Part shown: positions 44,321 to 52,337 of the stretch, piece by piece | Position numbering within the stretch: position 1 is the stretch's first letter | Layout of the letters: every line of letters begins with the position of its first letter | Assembly: GCF_001183965.1 (NCBI RefSeq) | Contig: NZ_LFZV01000001.1 | Span: 1,408,438-1,472,437 of the forward strand | Source: Bacillus sp. FJAT-27916 | Lineage (GTDB): Bacteria; Bacillota; Bacilli; Bacillales; Pradoshiaceae | DNA: 64,000 bases | Reading direction: 5' to 3' | Made by a program: the position numbers and the translations under genes | The notes under the pieces: model-generated | The model's database searches: none | Told to the model about the DNA's origin: nothing | What the model saw: the letters and a program-made list of their open reading frames with translations, nothing else

Positions 44321-45082
44321 TTACTTCGATAACGCTGCTGGATAAATCCCAGCCTTTTTCTTTTCCTTCAAACGATACGAATCTCCTTTGATATTGAAGG
44401 TAACCGCATGATGAAGGAGTCGATCTAAGATGGCAGTCGCTAAGACATCATCCCCAAACACTTTGCCCCATTCTATATATGATTTGTTCGAGGTCAAAAT
44501 CATCGCTCCATGTTCATATCGCTTGGATACCACTTGAAAAAAGACATTTGCCGTCAACTCGTCAAAAGGAAAGTATCCCACCTCATCAATAATCAATAAA
44601 TCTGGACGGCTCCATTTTTGTGCCAATTTAGGAATGCTTCCTTTTGTTTCTGCCTTACGGCATTCTGCCACCATTTGGTCAGCCGTCAAAAACAAGGCGG
44701 TATGTCCCTTTGCCAGAGCTTCTAAGGCAAAAGAGAGGGCGAGATGGGTTTTCCCTACACCAGGTGGCCCTAAAAGAAGACGATTCTCTCCATTGGCAAT
44801 AAACCGGCAGGTAAGGGTTTCCTTTACACGTTGCTCATTGATGCTTGGCTGAAACGTAAAATCAAAGTCATGAATGGTTTTGGTATAAGGAAGTTTGGCG
44901 CGCTTGATTCGATTTTCTAATTTAGCTGATTCTCGACGTTCCCATTCCTGTAAAACAACCGTGTGCAGAAAATCAAAATATGATACATTATGGGTAGAAG
45001 CATTCTCTACCAGATCATCCAATTGACTGGCTGTGTCATGCCAGCCCAACTGGATGAGTCGTTCTTCAAGGCTGGATTTCAT
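44321..45082 (-). CDS. istB: IstB-like ATPase of IS21 family
   Basis: A 253-residue AAA+ ATPase: Walker A LLGPPGVGKTHLALS (about 103-117), Walker B LLIIDEVGYFPFD (about 157-169), sensor LTSNKSYIEWG and the R-finger DRLLHH near the end. It regulates target choice and strand transfer of IstA. It overlaps istA by 4 bp (ATGA). Confidence 0.97.
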   Translation of the reverse strand: MKSSLEERLIQLGWHDTASQLDDLVENASTHNVSYFDFLHTVVLQEWERRESAKLENRIKRAKLPYTKTIHDFDFTFQPSINEQRVKETLTCRFIANGENRLLLGPPGVGKTHLALSFALEALAKGHTALFLTADQMVAECRKAETKGSIPKLAQKWSRPDLLIIDEVGYFPFDELTANVFFQVVSKRYEHGAMILTSNKSYIEWGKVFGDDVLATAILDRLLHHAVTFNIKGDSYRLKEKKKAGIYPAALSK

Positions 45083-46332
45083 TCTGATTCATTCCCCTCG
45101 AGTGCGGCGTAGGTGGCTAGAGATCGAGCTTCCACCTGTGGAGTAGAAGGACAGAAATCCGGGGTCGGCAAACCAGGGGAGTTCTGTTGTTTCTGCTCTT
45201 TTTGTTGTTCTTCTGACTTCTCATAGTGCTCCAACTGAATATGCATATGTGCTTTTCCTGTCATAATGGGATGTTGGGCAATGCGGTCTTGTGCATCGTA
45301 TATTTCCAACTGTTTGTCCAATGTCACTTTCAACTTAACTTTCTGACCGGCATACCGAAAAGGGACAGAGTATTTCTTTCCTAAGTAAGAGACAAAGCAA
45401 TCTCTGCTTACCTCCCGCACTTCCCAATGGCTTGTTGGGAATAACGGCTTTATTCCCCAGGCTTGAAGCTGTGGCTGTTCCGTTTGCCAACGCTGAACCG
45501 GCGGTTCTTGTGTCGTTTCATTTTTCTTTTTATTAGCTGTTTTGTCCAACCATATCTGTATGTCATGATTCCATGCTTCCAGCGTAGGTTCATGTTTTCG
45601 TTGAAAGAAATTTTTCTTTAGGTAATCCACCGTTCTTTCTACTTTTCCTTTCGTCTGTGGGCGGTAGGGTTTACAAGCTTTCGGGACGACCCCATAGTAG
45701 GCTAAAAAATCTTCAAACGTACGATTAAAACGAATCTCTGTTGGACTGTGCTTTGTCACGACGGTTTTCATATTATCATAGAGAATCTGATTCGGAATGC
45801 CGTTAAAATAGGAGAAGGCATTCATGTGACATTTCATCAATGTTTCGAGCTTCATATCTGTCGTAAACTCAATATACTTCATCCTGGAATACCCCAGAAT
45901 CATGAGAAAGGCATAAACCTTTTGTGGATGACCATCCATCACTACTTCACCGACTTCCGCCCAATCCATTTGAGCTTGCTTCCCAGGAGGTGTCTCAAAT
46001 CGCCTAGTGGCCTGTTTCTTTGGTTGTGCCCGGAAGGGCTGCACAAAATCTCGTAAAATTGTACTCTTCCCCTCATACCCCATTGCTGTAATTTCTTCAA
46101 GCAAGACCACGCAATTTGTGGTTCCTTCCTGAATTCTTTGTAAGAGATACGCCTTATAGGGATCTAACTTGCTTTTCCGTTTCATTCTCGATTTTGAAGA
46201 AGGTGTTTCTTCAGAATGAATATATTTTCGAATGGTTTTTCGGTCGAATCCTGTTTCCTCTGAAATAGCTGATAATGTCCATCCTTTTTGATAAAGTTCT
46301 CGAATCATTATAAAATCCCCCATTTTCAACAT
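45079..46332 (-). CDS. istA: IstA-like transposase of IS21 family
   Basis: A 417-residue DDE transposase. N-terminal helix-turn-helix (MIRELYQKGWTLSAISEETGFDRKTIRKYI, shown in two parts: GWTLSAISEETGFDR then KTIRKYI), rve core with Asp in MDWAEVGEV (about 130), Asp in LYDNMKTVV (about 187) and Glu in TKGKVERTVDYLK (about 227). C-terminal beta domain. The ATG follows GAGAGG by 8 bases. Intact. Confidence 0.96.
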   Translation of the reverse strand: MLKMGDFIMIRELYQKGWTLSAISEETGFDRKTIRKYIHSEETPSSKSRMKRKSKLDPYKAYLLQRIQEGTTNCVVLLEEITAMGYEGKSTILRDFVQPFRAQPKKQATRRFETPPGKQAQMDWAEVGEVVMDGHPQKVYAFLMILGYSRMKYIEFTTDMKLETLMKCHMNAFSYFNGIPNQILYDNMKTVVTKHSPTEIRFNRTFEDFLAYYGVVPKACKPYRPQTKGKVERTVDYLKKNFFQRKHEPTLEAWNHDIQIWLDKTANKKKNETTQEPPVQRWQTEQPQLQAWGIKPLFPTSHWEVREVSRDCFVSYLGKKYSVPFRYAGQKVKLKVTLDKQLEIYDAQDRIAQHPIMTGKAHMHIQLEHYEKSEEQQKEQKQQNSPGLPTPDFCPSTPQVEARSLATYAALEGNESE

Positions 46333-46435
46333 CGACGATCCCTCTCTTTTGTAGTGATACGTCGATTATCCGTGATTAGTGAGGAATTTTAAATCGGTGT
46401 TATTGAGTATTTTAACTCCGGCAGTGACAGTTGAG

Positions 46436-46834
46436 AGGACCGGTATGTCGAAAAGCTATAAGATGGTTCTCTTACTGGCGATGCTTGATAGAGGACCCGA
46501 GAATTGGGCAGACCCGATTAAAGCTGAAGAAGCAGCACCATTCTTCCATAAATATCTGACCGAAAAACCGTATCGCAAACGAATTGATTTCAGTGATAAG
46601 ACGACGAAAGCTTTGTGGGAGTATGATGAGCGAAAAATAGCAGCCTTGATTGTGCGGATGCCGATGACGAAGTGGAGCGGAAGTTCGAAGGGTCTTTTAA
46701 CGGTTAATGGACTTGAATTGAGTATGAATTTTGATATCCAAGAGAAAGATAAAAAGAGTCTATATCATATGACCAAAGAGATATGTGAATATCGGTTGCA
46801 GTTTTATTTTGAGAGGACAGATAAAATTAATTAA
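46436..46834 (+). pseudogene. PLD/DEAD-box helicase, 3' part
   Basis: 132 codons in the frame that continues the helicase after removing the IS21 element and one GTTGAG copy: RTGMSKSYKMVLLLAMLDRG, PENWADPIKAEEAAPFFHKY, then LTEKPYRKRIDFSDK and a normal stop. This C-terminal region is found at the end of the same helicase family. No independent start with a ribosome-binding site, so it is unlikely to be expressed alone. Confidence 0.9.
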
Positions 46835-46870
46835 ACTTACAATACAGTAGATGGACGGACAACATAAAAT

Positions 46871-46911
46871 CAAGCCCCTTCATGAAGTGAAGAGGCTTGT
46901 ATAATTTTTTT
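46871..46911 (+). terminator. Terminator of the interrupted helicase
   Basis: CAAGCCCCTTCA pairs with TGAAGAGGCTTG (one mismatch) and is followed by TATAATTTTTTT. Confidence 0.82.
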
Positions 46912-46973
46912 GAGTGTCAATAAAAGTGCCAACATGAATCCTATTACAGGTCTTGTTTATGGATTTTATAGTT

Positions 46974-47756
46974 CTATGTATTAATATCAATGCCTACTAG
47001 CCAGATTGGCATTTTTAGAATGCTATGATACTCTTCGATAGCTTTCTTTACTTTATTGAAATTTACTGTACCGTCACTAATATATTCTTGTAAATCACCA
47101 GTTGGAGTTATATATATAAATAAATCTATATCAAGTAGGTTTTCTATATGAATCGTTTTAAGTAAATCATAATATAGAAGGGCCCAGTTACCTAATTGAA
47201 TCTCACCAATTATCGTTGGTTCTTTTTTATTGATAATATTATCTTCGCCAAGCATCTCATCTGTAGGAATTGCATTGCTATTGACCAGATAATCCCACTT
47301 TGGTTTTGCTTCTAGAATTTTGTTCCAAGTCTGTTCGCCTTTGTAAAGTGGTTTCTTTCCATAACAATAATTTCTAAAATTATTGATGTTGAATAGTTCG
47401 TCATACAAAGCAAAATCAAATCCACCGGTTTGAGGAGAATCTATTAGATAACCTTCATTATATTGCACTTCGAACTTTAAGCTTTCTATTTGTGAAAGGT
47501 TTGACTTTAAGGCTCTATTTAATGAATCAGCTTTAATTCTCCGATTACAAAAAAACTCGTCATTTTTTCGTTTTGAAGTATAAAAAAATAAATTTTTCAA
47601 ATCCAATTCGAGACAATTTTTAATTTTTGTGTGAATGTCTGAAAATTGATTTAAAAATAAATCTGCACCTCGAAAAAATAGTTCTTCTTTAATAACTAAT
47701 TTTCCTTCAGTTTTTGAAAGCCATTCATTTGCTTTACTTATTTCTATTTTTTTCAT
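46974..47756 (-). CDS. PD-(D/E)XK restriction endonuclease, BglII/BstYI-like
   Basis: A 260-residue cytoplasmic protein. The motif E185-I-Q187 in TIIGEIQLGNWALLYYDLLK, with an upstream acidic cluster (DSPQTGGFDFALYDE, about 106-120), matches the E-x-Q active site of the BglII/BstYI branch. Those enzymes cut A^GATCT or R^GATCY, which contain GATC. Its gene lies 45 bp downstream of the Sau3AI-like gene on the same strand, so the two would be co-expressed and protected by one GATC methyltransferase. GAGGGG precedes the ATG. Specificity is inferred from context. Confidence 0.65.
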   Translation of the reverse strand: MKKIEISKANEWLSKTEGKLVIKEELFFRGADLFLNQFSDIHTKIKNCLELDLKNLFFYTSKRKNDEFFCNRRIKADSLNRALKSNLSQIESLKFEVQYNEGYLIDSPQTGGFDFALYDELFNINNFRNYCYGKKPLYKGEQTWNKILEAKPKWDYLVNSNAIPTDEMLGEDNIINKKEPTIIGEIQLGNWALLYYDLLKTIHIENLLDIDLFIYITPTGDLQEYISDGTVNFNKVKKAIEEYHSILKMPIWLVGIDINT

Positions 47757-47801
47757 TGTTTTACCCCTCTTTTATTGTGATAAAAGATTGTGTGGCTAGT
47801 C

Positions 47802-49181
47802 CTAGCGAGAGATAATGGCAGTAATGAATTCTCTATTCAACCAAAAACACTGCTTCGTAATCTCCTCACCTGTCGGAAGAACCACTTTATCACTGCCGTC
47901 CTTCGCTTTCGGTCGAATATGTGCAACTCCATTAAAATTACTCTTCGGAAGATTATTTGTCTCGATGATTCCATTCTTTTGCTTCTTGTAGTCCAGCTTT
48001 ATTCCTTCATTGATTACCCTATTAACTTCTTCCCACACTTCTTTAATTTTTGTATCTATTATAGGTAATGGCATATTCCATAACTTTATTCCTTTTAAAT
48101 AAAGATCCCTGTTAGGATTTTGCTTTTTTGTTTCCTTATATTCAAAAACAACGAATAAAAATTTTGTCTCTAAGAATTTCTGACGAATAAAACTGTCTTC
48201 CCATGTTTCAGTTGTCCATTGGTTGAAATCAATTTGTTCAAAGGACATGCTTTCTTGTGGCTTTCCAGAAGGCTCCAGTCGAACCGTCTTAAACTGGATA
48301 TTGGCCTTCGCAAATTCCTCAATAGAATCCAGTCGAGTACCTTTAACTCCAAGAAGAGCGCTGACGAGTGTGGCATTAAAATGCTTGGCTTTTGGTTTGT
48401 ATTCTATATTAATTTTTTCGGCTATCTTTTTAACGGTCATTCCTACATATGGAGCGAATCGGTCTTCTAGCAATTCTTCCAAGGATTTTGCTTTTAACTC
48501 ATCAGCATGAGCAAAGCCTACGAGATCTTCCTGCATTAGATGCTTCCGCATGATGGCAGTCATATAGGATGACTTTAAGGAAAAGGCCCTTTGCATAGCT
48601 AATATGTCGGAGTAGGGCTGGTGTCTTAAGGATGATTTGTTGGCTCCTTTTGTGCATGCCCCCAAGTAGTTTGTGTCTCCTTCAGACAGTTCATGAGCTT
48701 TTCCCGCGCGTATTTTATTGACAATTGTCTCCCAATCCTTCTTGATGATTTCAAGGTCAGCTTCTGAGAATTGATGCAAGATATTCTTATATATATAGAA
48801 GTTATTTTGATCCGTATCTGGGAGCCATTCATAAATCATGAGCAGGATGGTTTCGTTTTTCTTCCAAAAGCTTGATGTTTCGAAAGTAGTTTTGACTTCT
48901 TCCATATAGTTGATGATGTTAAGGACCAGGCGTTCTTTTGCTGAGATGGTTCCGTTTTTGTTACGCTTGAAGGCAGTAACCTTAAGCTCCACGCCAGCTT
49001 CCACGAAATCTGCTCGTGCGTCAGAATTGACTTTATATTCAAATAGACTTTCCTCGATGACTTGGCCGAGCCCGCCTTTATTGGCTTTCTTTAATCGATT
49101 GGCCTTGTCTATCTCACCGAATGTTTTACCAATAGCTTCATTTGCTTTTTCTAAAACTTCATCTGCTGTATAATAAATCAA
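47802..49181 (-). CDS. Sau3AI-like type IIE restriction endonuclease (MutH superfamily)
   Basis: A 459-residue two-domain enzyme. The N-terminal MutH-like domain has the catalytic set D58...E65-L-K67 in ARADFVEAGVELKVTAFK with E43/E44. The C-terminal domain (about 230-459; FKTVRLEPSGKPQESMSFEQ, HIRPKAKDGSDKVVLP) corresponds to the catalytically dead MutH-like effector domain of Sau3AI. It should cut at GATC after binding a second GATC. The start is TTG at 49181, 9 bases after GGGAG. It is divergent from its methyltransferase. Confidence 0.93.
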   Translation of the reverse strand: MIYYTADEVLEKANEAIGKTFGEIDKANRLKKANKGGLGQVIEESLFEYKVNSDARADFVEAGVELKVTAFKRNKNGTISAKERLVLNIINYMEEVKTTFETSSFWKKNETILLMIYEWLPDTDQNNFYIYKNILHQFSEADLEIIKKDWETIVNKIRAGKAHELSEGDTNYLGACTKGANKSSLRHQPYSDILAMQRAFSLKSSYMTAIMRKHLMQEDLVGFAHADELKAKSLEELLEDRFAPYVGMTVKKIAEKINIEYKPKAKHFNATLVSALLGVKGTRLDSIEEFAKANIQFKTVRLEPSGKPQESMSFEQIDFNQWTTETWEDSFIRQKFLETKFLFVVFEYKETKKQNPNRDLYLKGIKLWNMPLPIIDTKIKEVWEEVNRVINEGIKLDYKKQKNGIIETNNLPKSNFNGVAHIRPKAKDGSDKVVLPTGEEITKQCFWLNREFITAIISR

Positions 49182-49285
49182 TACGGTCAGCTCCCTATGA
49201 GTACTGATAATTTTGGATGATTCTATATAAGACTATTATATAAATATTGTGTTATTCCAGCATCAAAATTGTTTGGCTAAAAGAG

Positions 49286-49314
49286 TTGATCTTTTGGGCT
49301 TTTTTTATTATAAT
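49286..49314 (+). promoter_or_regulatory. Methyltransferase promoter with GATC inside the -35 box
   Basis: TTGATC (49286-49291), 17 bases, TATAAT (49309-49314). The -35 hexamer contains the only GATC (49288-49291) between the two divergent genes. Transcription would start near 49321, giving a 34-base leader before ATG 49355. Confidence 0.78.
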
Positions 49315-49354
49315 ATGAGATATGCACGAAAAATACCGAAAGGATGTTCGGTTT

Positions 49355-50605
49355 ATGATGAAAGCAATAGAGTTATTTGCAGGGGTCGGAGGGTTTCGGC
49401 TCGGGCTTGAAGCGACAAAAGGGTTTGAAGTCATTTGGGGTAACCAGTGGGAGCCATCTAAGAAAGCTCAGGATGCTTTTGACTGCTATGCACGCCAATT
49501 TCATAATAGAGGTATTCATTCTAATGAGGACATTGCGACTGTTGATGAGAAACAGTTTACAGATAAGGGAGTTAACCTTATTGTAGGAGGATTTCCGTGT
49601 CAGGACTATTCTGTTGCTAGATCTTTATCAGGGGAGAAGGGCATACAAGGGAAGAAGGGCGTTCTCTTCTGGGAAATCATGCGTTTGGTCAGGGAAATTC
49701 GACCGAAGTATGTACTGCTGGAGAATGTCGACCGGTTATTGAAATCTCCATCGAAACAAAGAGGGCGGGATTTCTCCATTATGCTGGCGAGCTTCCGGGA
49801 TGAGAACTATTCCGTCGAGTGGCGCGTCATCAATGCGGCTGAATATGGACAAGCCCAAAGGAGAAGAAGAATCTTCATATTTGCCGTCAGAAATGATACG
49901 CCATATATTAAGCATAGAGAGAATGTCGATGGTAAAGGAATGCTGCATGAAAAGGGCTTCTTCGCTAATGCTTTTCCTGTACTTGATGTAATAAACGAAA
50001 AGCATCGTCCGGCAACAATCCTTCTAAAGGAAGATATTGTAGAAGTCTCAGATAACTTCTCCATGAATTATCGTAATGCAGGTATCATGCGGGACGGGGT
50101 TATTTACACAGAAGAATTAACTCCTGATGTTGAGAAGCCAATCACCTTGAGTGAGATTTTAGAGAGTGGTGTAGATGAGCGATACTATCTGCATGAGGCT
50201 TCTTTAGAGAAATTCAAATATCTAAAAGGACCAAAGAAAATCAATCGTATCTCTGCAAGTGGTCATCAGTACGTCTTTTCAGAGGGCGGCATGGCTTTTC
50301 CCGATCCGCTAGACAAGCCTGGAAGAACGATGCTCACTAGCGAGGGAACGACTAACAGAAGTACCCACGTCGTAGAGGATCCAGAAACAGGACGATTGAG
50401 ACTTTTGACACCTGTTGAATGTGAGAGGTTAAATGGGTTCCCTGATAATTGGACTTTCGGCATGTCCGACCGAATGCGCTATTTCTGTATGGGGAATGCG
50501 TTGGTTGTTGGATTGATTGAGAGAATGGCCAATCGAATATTGGATATTGAAGCGGAGGATCAGGTTTCTATTCAAGAAAATCCTCAACAACTTGAGTTAT
50601 TTTAA
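49355..50605 (+). CDS. DNA cytosine-C5 methyltransferase (M.Sau3AI-like)
   Basis: A 416-residue type II C5 methyltransferase: motif I LFAGVGGFRLGLEA, motif IV FPCQDYSVA with the catalytic Cys (about 80), motif VI LLENVDRLL (about 120), motif VIII QAQRRRRIFIF, motif IX TPVECERLNGFPDNW, motif X GNALVVGLI. Target domain between VIII and IX (about 175-330). By position next to a Sau3AI-like nuclease, it most likely makes GATm5C. AAAGGAT 8 bases before ATG 49355; an ATG at 49322 lacks a ribosome-binding site. It would also protect sites of the BglII/BstYI-like enzyme. Confidence 0.94.
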   Translation: MMKAIELFAGVGGFRLGLEATKGFEVIWGNQWEPSKKAQDAFDCYARQFHNRGIHSNEDIATVDEKQFTDKGVNLIVGGFPCQDYSVARSLSGEKGIQGKKGVLFWEIMRLVREIRPKYVLLENVDRLLKSPSKQRGRDFSIMLASFRDENYSVEWRVINAAEYGQAQRRRRIFIFAVRNDTPYIKHRENVDGKGMLHEKGFFANAFPVLDVINEKHRPATILLKEDIVEVSDNFSMNYRNAGIMRDGVIYTEELTPDVEKPITLSEILESGVDERYYLHEASLEKFKYLKGPKKINRISASGHQYVFSEGGMAFPDPLDKPGRTMLTSEGTTNRSTHVVEDPETGRLRLLTPVECERLNGFPDNWTFGMSDRMRYFCMGNALVVGLIERMANRILDIEAEDQVSIQENPQQLELF

Positions 50606-50621
50606 TAAAGTAGGCTAAATT

Positions 50622-50669
50622 AAACTACCCCTAATTTTTAGTTCATCGAACGATTGAGGGGTAGTTTTT
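50622..50669 (+). terminator. Terminator of the methyltransferase gene
   Basis: AAACTACCCCTAA (50622-50634) pairs with TTGAGGGGTAGTTT (one mismatch) and is followed by TTATTT. It separates the methyltransferase from the next operon. Confidence 0.85.
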
Positions 50670-50750
50670 ATTTATTAATATAGGTTCTATTTGTTTAATA
50701 GAATCAATAGAAAATTTGATTAATTGAGAGTTTTTGACTACATAGCGTTA

Positions 50751-50759
50751 TGATATAAT
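50751..50759 (+). promoter_or_regulatory. Extended -10 promoter of the Sau3AI-C/ParB/helicase operon
   Basis: TGATATAAT contains TG-N-TATAAT, an extended -10 element; the -35 is poor. It starts an operon of three genes with no further terminator until 56223. Confidence 0.55.
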
Positions 50760-50794
50760 TTTTTATAATAGTACTAAAGGATGGATAATGATAA

Positions 50795-52312
50795 GTGGAT
50801 ATTAAACATATTGAAAAAATTATCGGGGAAAGTTGGAACGAATTTATAGGTATGTCATTAGAGCAGATAACGTATCAGTTAGGTATGAATTATGATTTGC
50901 TGGGGGGAAAGGTATCTTTAGTGACTATTGTAAATCAGTTAGTGAAAGTAAATAATTTGATAGAAATTAATCAGAATATTGAAAAACCTATAGTGTACAA
51001 GACTGTAAGACTTAAAGCGAATGGAGTACCCAAGGAGTCAATGTCTTTTGAACAGATAGATTTTTTGAAGGTCCATTCAGAAAATTGGGACAATAGTTTT
51101 CTGAAAAGAAAATTTAATGAGACTATTTTTTGCTTTGTAGTGTTTGTCATTATAGACAATACTCTTTACTTTAAAGGATACAAAATATGGAAAATGCCAA
51201 ATAAGCTATTAGAAACGGTAGTTTATAACTTTTGGATGCATTTAAAAAGGATTTTAGAAGAAGGAGTAAAGATAAGGACGGTAAAACGAGGTTTAAAAAC
51301 CATGAAAGTGAACAATTTACCAAATTCTAGTGACAACAAGGTTATGCATGTGCGGCCTAAGGCAAAAGATAGTAATGATAAGACACTGTTACCGGATGGA
51401 CAGATGATAACTAAACAATCTTATTGGTTTAATGCATCGTATGTTGCAAATATCTTGAGTGATTTAAATCATATTACTCCTAAAAAGCTAGGGAAGAGAT
51501 CGGATAGAAATTATAATAATCAGAACATTAATTGGAACAACATATTAAAAAAAGATGTTTATACTATAGATGAAATTGTAAGTTTGGCTAAAAGAGAAGA
51601 TCCAAATTTCAATGAGAGAAACATCAAAAAGAGTGAATTGGTTAATCATGGGTATAAAATTCAGAATATCTTTATATTGAAAGATAATATTTCTAGTATT
51701 GAAAAATATTTAGAAGACAAAATTTTTGAACACAATTACTTTGATAGCAATACGGATTCAATATATCAAACCCCAATTGCAAAAAGAAAAATTGATAATT
51801 TACTTAATTCATATCAATTACTACAAGTTGAAAAATCTGTTTATTTAACTGAAAAAGGTATGAAGAAATCAAAAGTAGATAAAAGTGACCTCATCAATTA
51901 TAAAGAAAAGGTTGAAACCTTTGTCAATCCTGATGAATTATTTACATTAAACTCGTTAAGAAGTAAAGGATTTCACTCTGAAGTTGATGATTATGGATTT
52001 GGGAATGATTTTTACCATAATATTCTCTTACGACCAGGTAGATTACAAGGATACAGATTTGCAGGAATATTATTTTTCTCTAAAACAACAAAAAAAATAG
52101 TAGGGTCGACAATTCTGGGTGAATTACTAAAGGAAAATGAATCCCTTTCTATTACCGAGTTAGCTGATGAAATAACGGATGTCTTTAAATGTAATGTAGC
52201 TGAGGAGAAACTAGAAAGCACAATCTTAAATGGTAATCATAATTATTACTATGTATTAGATTTTCATCGATTATTTCGTGATAAAAAGGCATATTTAGAT
52301 TATATAAATTAA
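50795..52312 (+). CDS. Orphan Sau3AI effector-domain fused to winged-helix-like modules
   Basis: A 505-residue protein. Residues 1-232 are clearly paralogous to the C-terminal effector domain of the Sau3AI-like nuclease in this locus: YKTVRLKANGVPKESMSFEQ, HVRPKAKDSNDKTLLPDGQ, TKQSYWFNASYV. The catalytic N-terminal domain is absent. Residues 250-505 contain two helical modules that resemble HARE/winged-helix repeats (YTIDEIVSLAKREDPNFNER; LFTLNSLRSKGFHSEVDDYG). It probably binds GATC without cutting and recruits partners. Start GTG with AAAGG upstream. No family name known to me. Confidence 0.75.
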   Translation: MDIKHIEKIIGESWNEFIGMSLEQITYQLGMNYDLLGGKVSLVTIVNQLVKVNNLIEINQNIEKPIVYKTVRLKANGVPKESMSFEQIDFLKVHSENWDNSFLKRKFNETIFCFVVFVIIDNTLYFKGYKIWKMPNKLLETVVYNFWMHLKRILEEGVKIRTVKRGLKTMKVNNLPNSSDNKVMHVRPKAKDSNDKTLLPDGQMITKQSYWFNASYVANILSDLNHITPKKLGKRSDRNYNNQNINWNNILKKDVYTIDEIVSLAKREDPNFNERNIKKSELVNHGYKIQNIFILKDNISSIEKYLEDKIFEHNYFDSNTDSIYQTPIAKRKIDNLLNSYQLLQVEKSVYLTEKGMKKSKVDKSDLINYKEKVETFVNPDELFTLNSLRSKGFHSEVDDYGFGNDFYHNILLRPGRLQGYRFAGILFFSKTTKKIVGSTILGELLKENESLSITELADEITDVFKCNVAEEKLESTILNGNHNYYYVLDFHRLFRDKKAYLDYIN

Positions 52313-52337
52313 ATTTTAAAAAAAGGGGAAAATATAA

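Larger units (their letters stand above)
44262..46429 (-). mobile_element. Complete IS21-family insertion sequence (2168 bp)
   Basis: Left end TGTCAATACCG at 44262, right end CGGCAGTGACA ending at 46429 (reverse TGTCACTGCCG). The terminal 58 bases of each end share TGTCA, CACCG and TAAAATTCC-CACT-AT blocks, the multiple imperfect repeats typical of IS21. It encodes istA and istB in a 4-bp overlap. The 6-bp target duplication GTTGAG flanks it at 44256-44261 and 46430-46435. Perfect duplication and intact genes imply a recent insertion. Confidence 0.96.
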
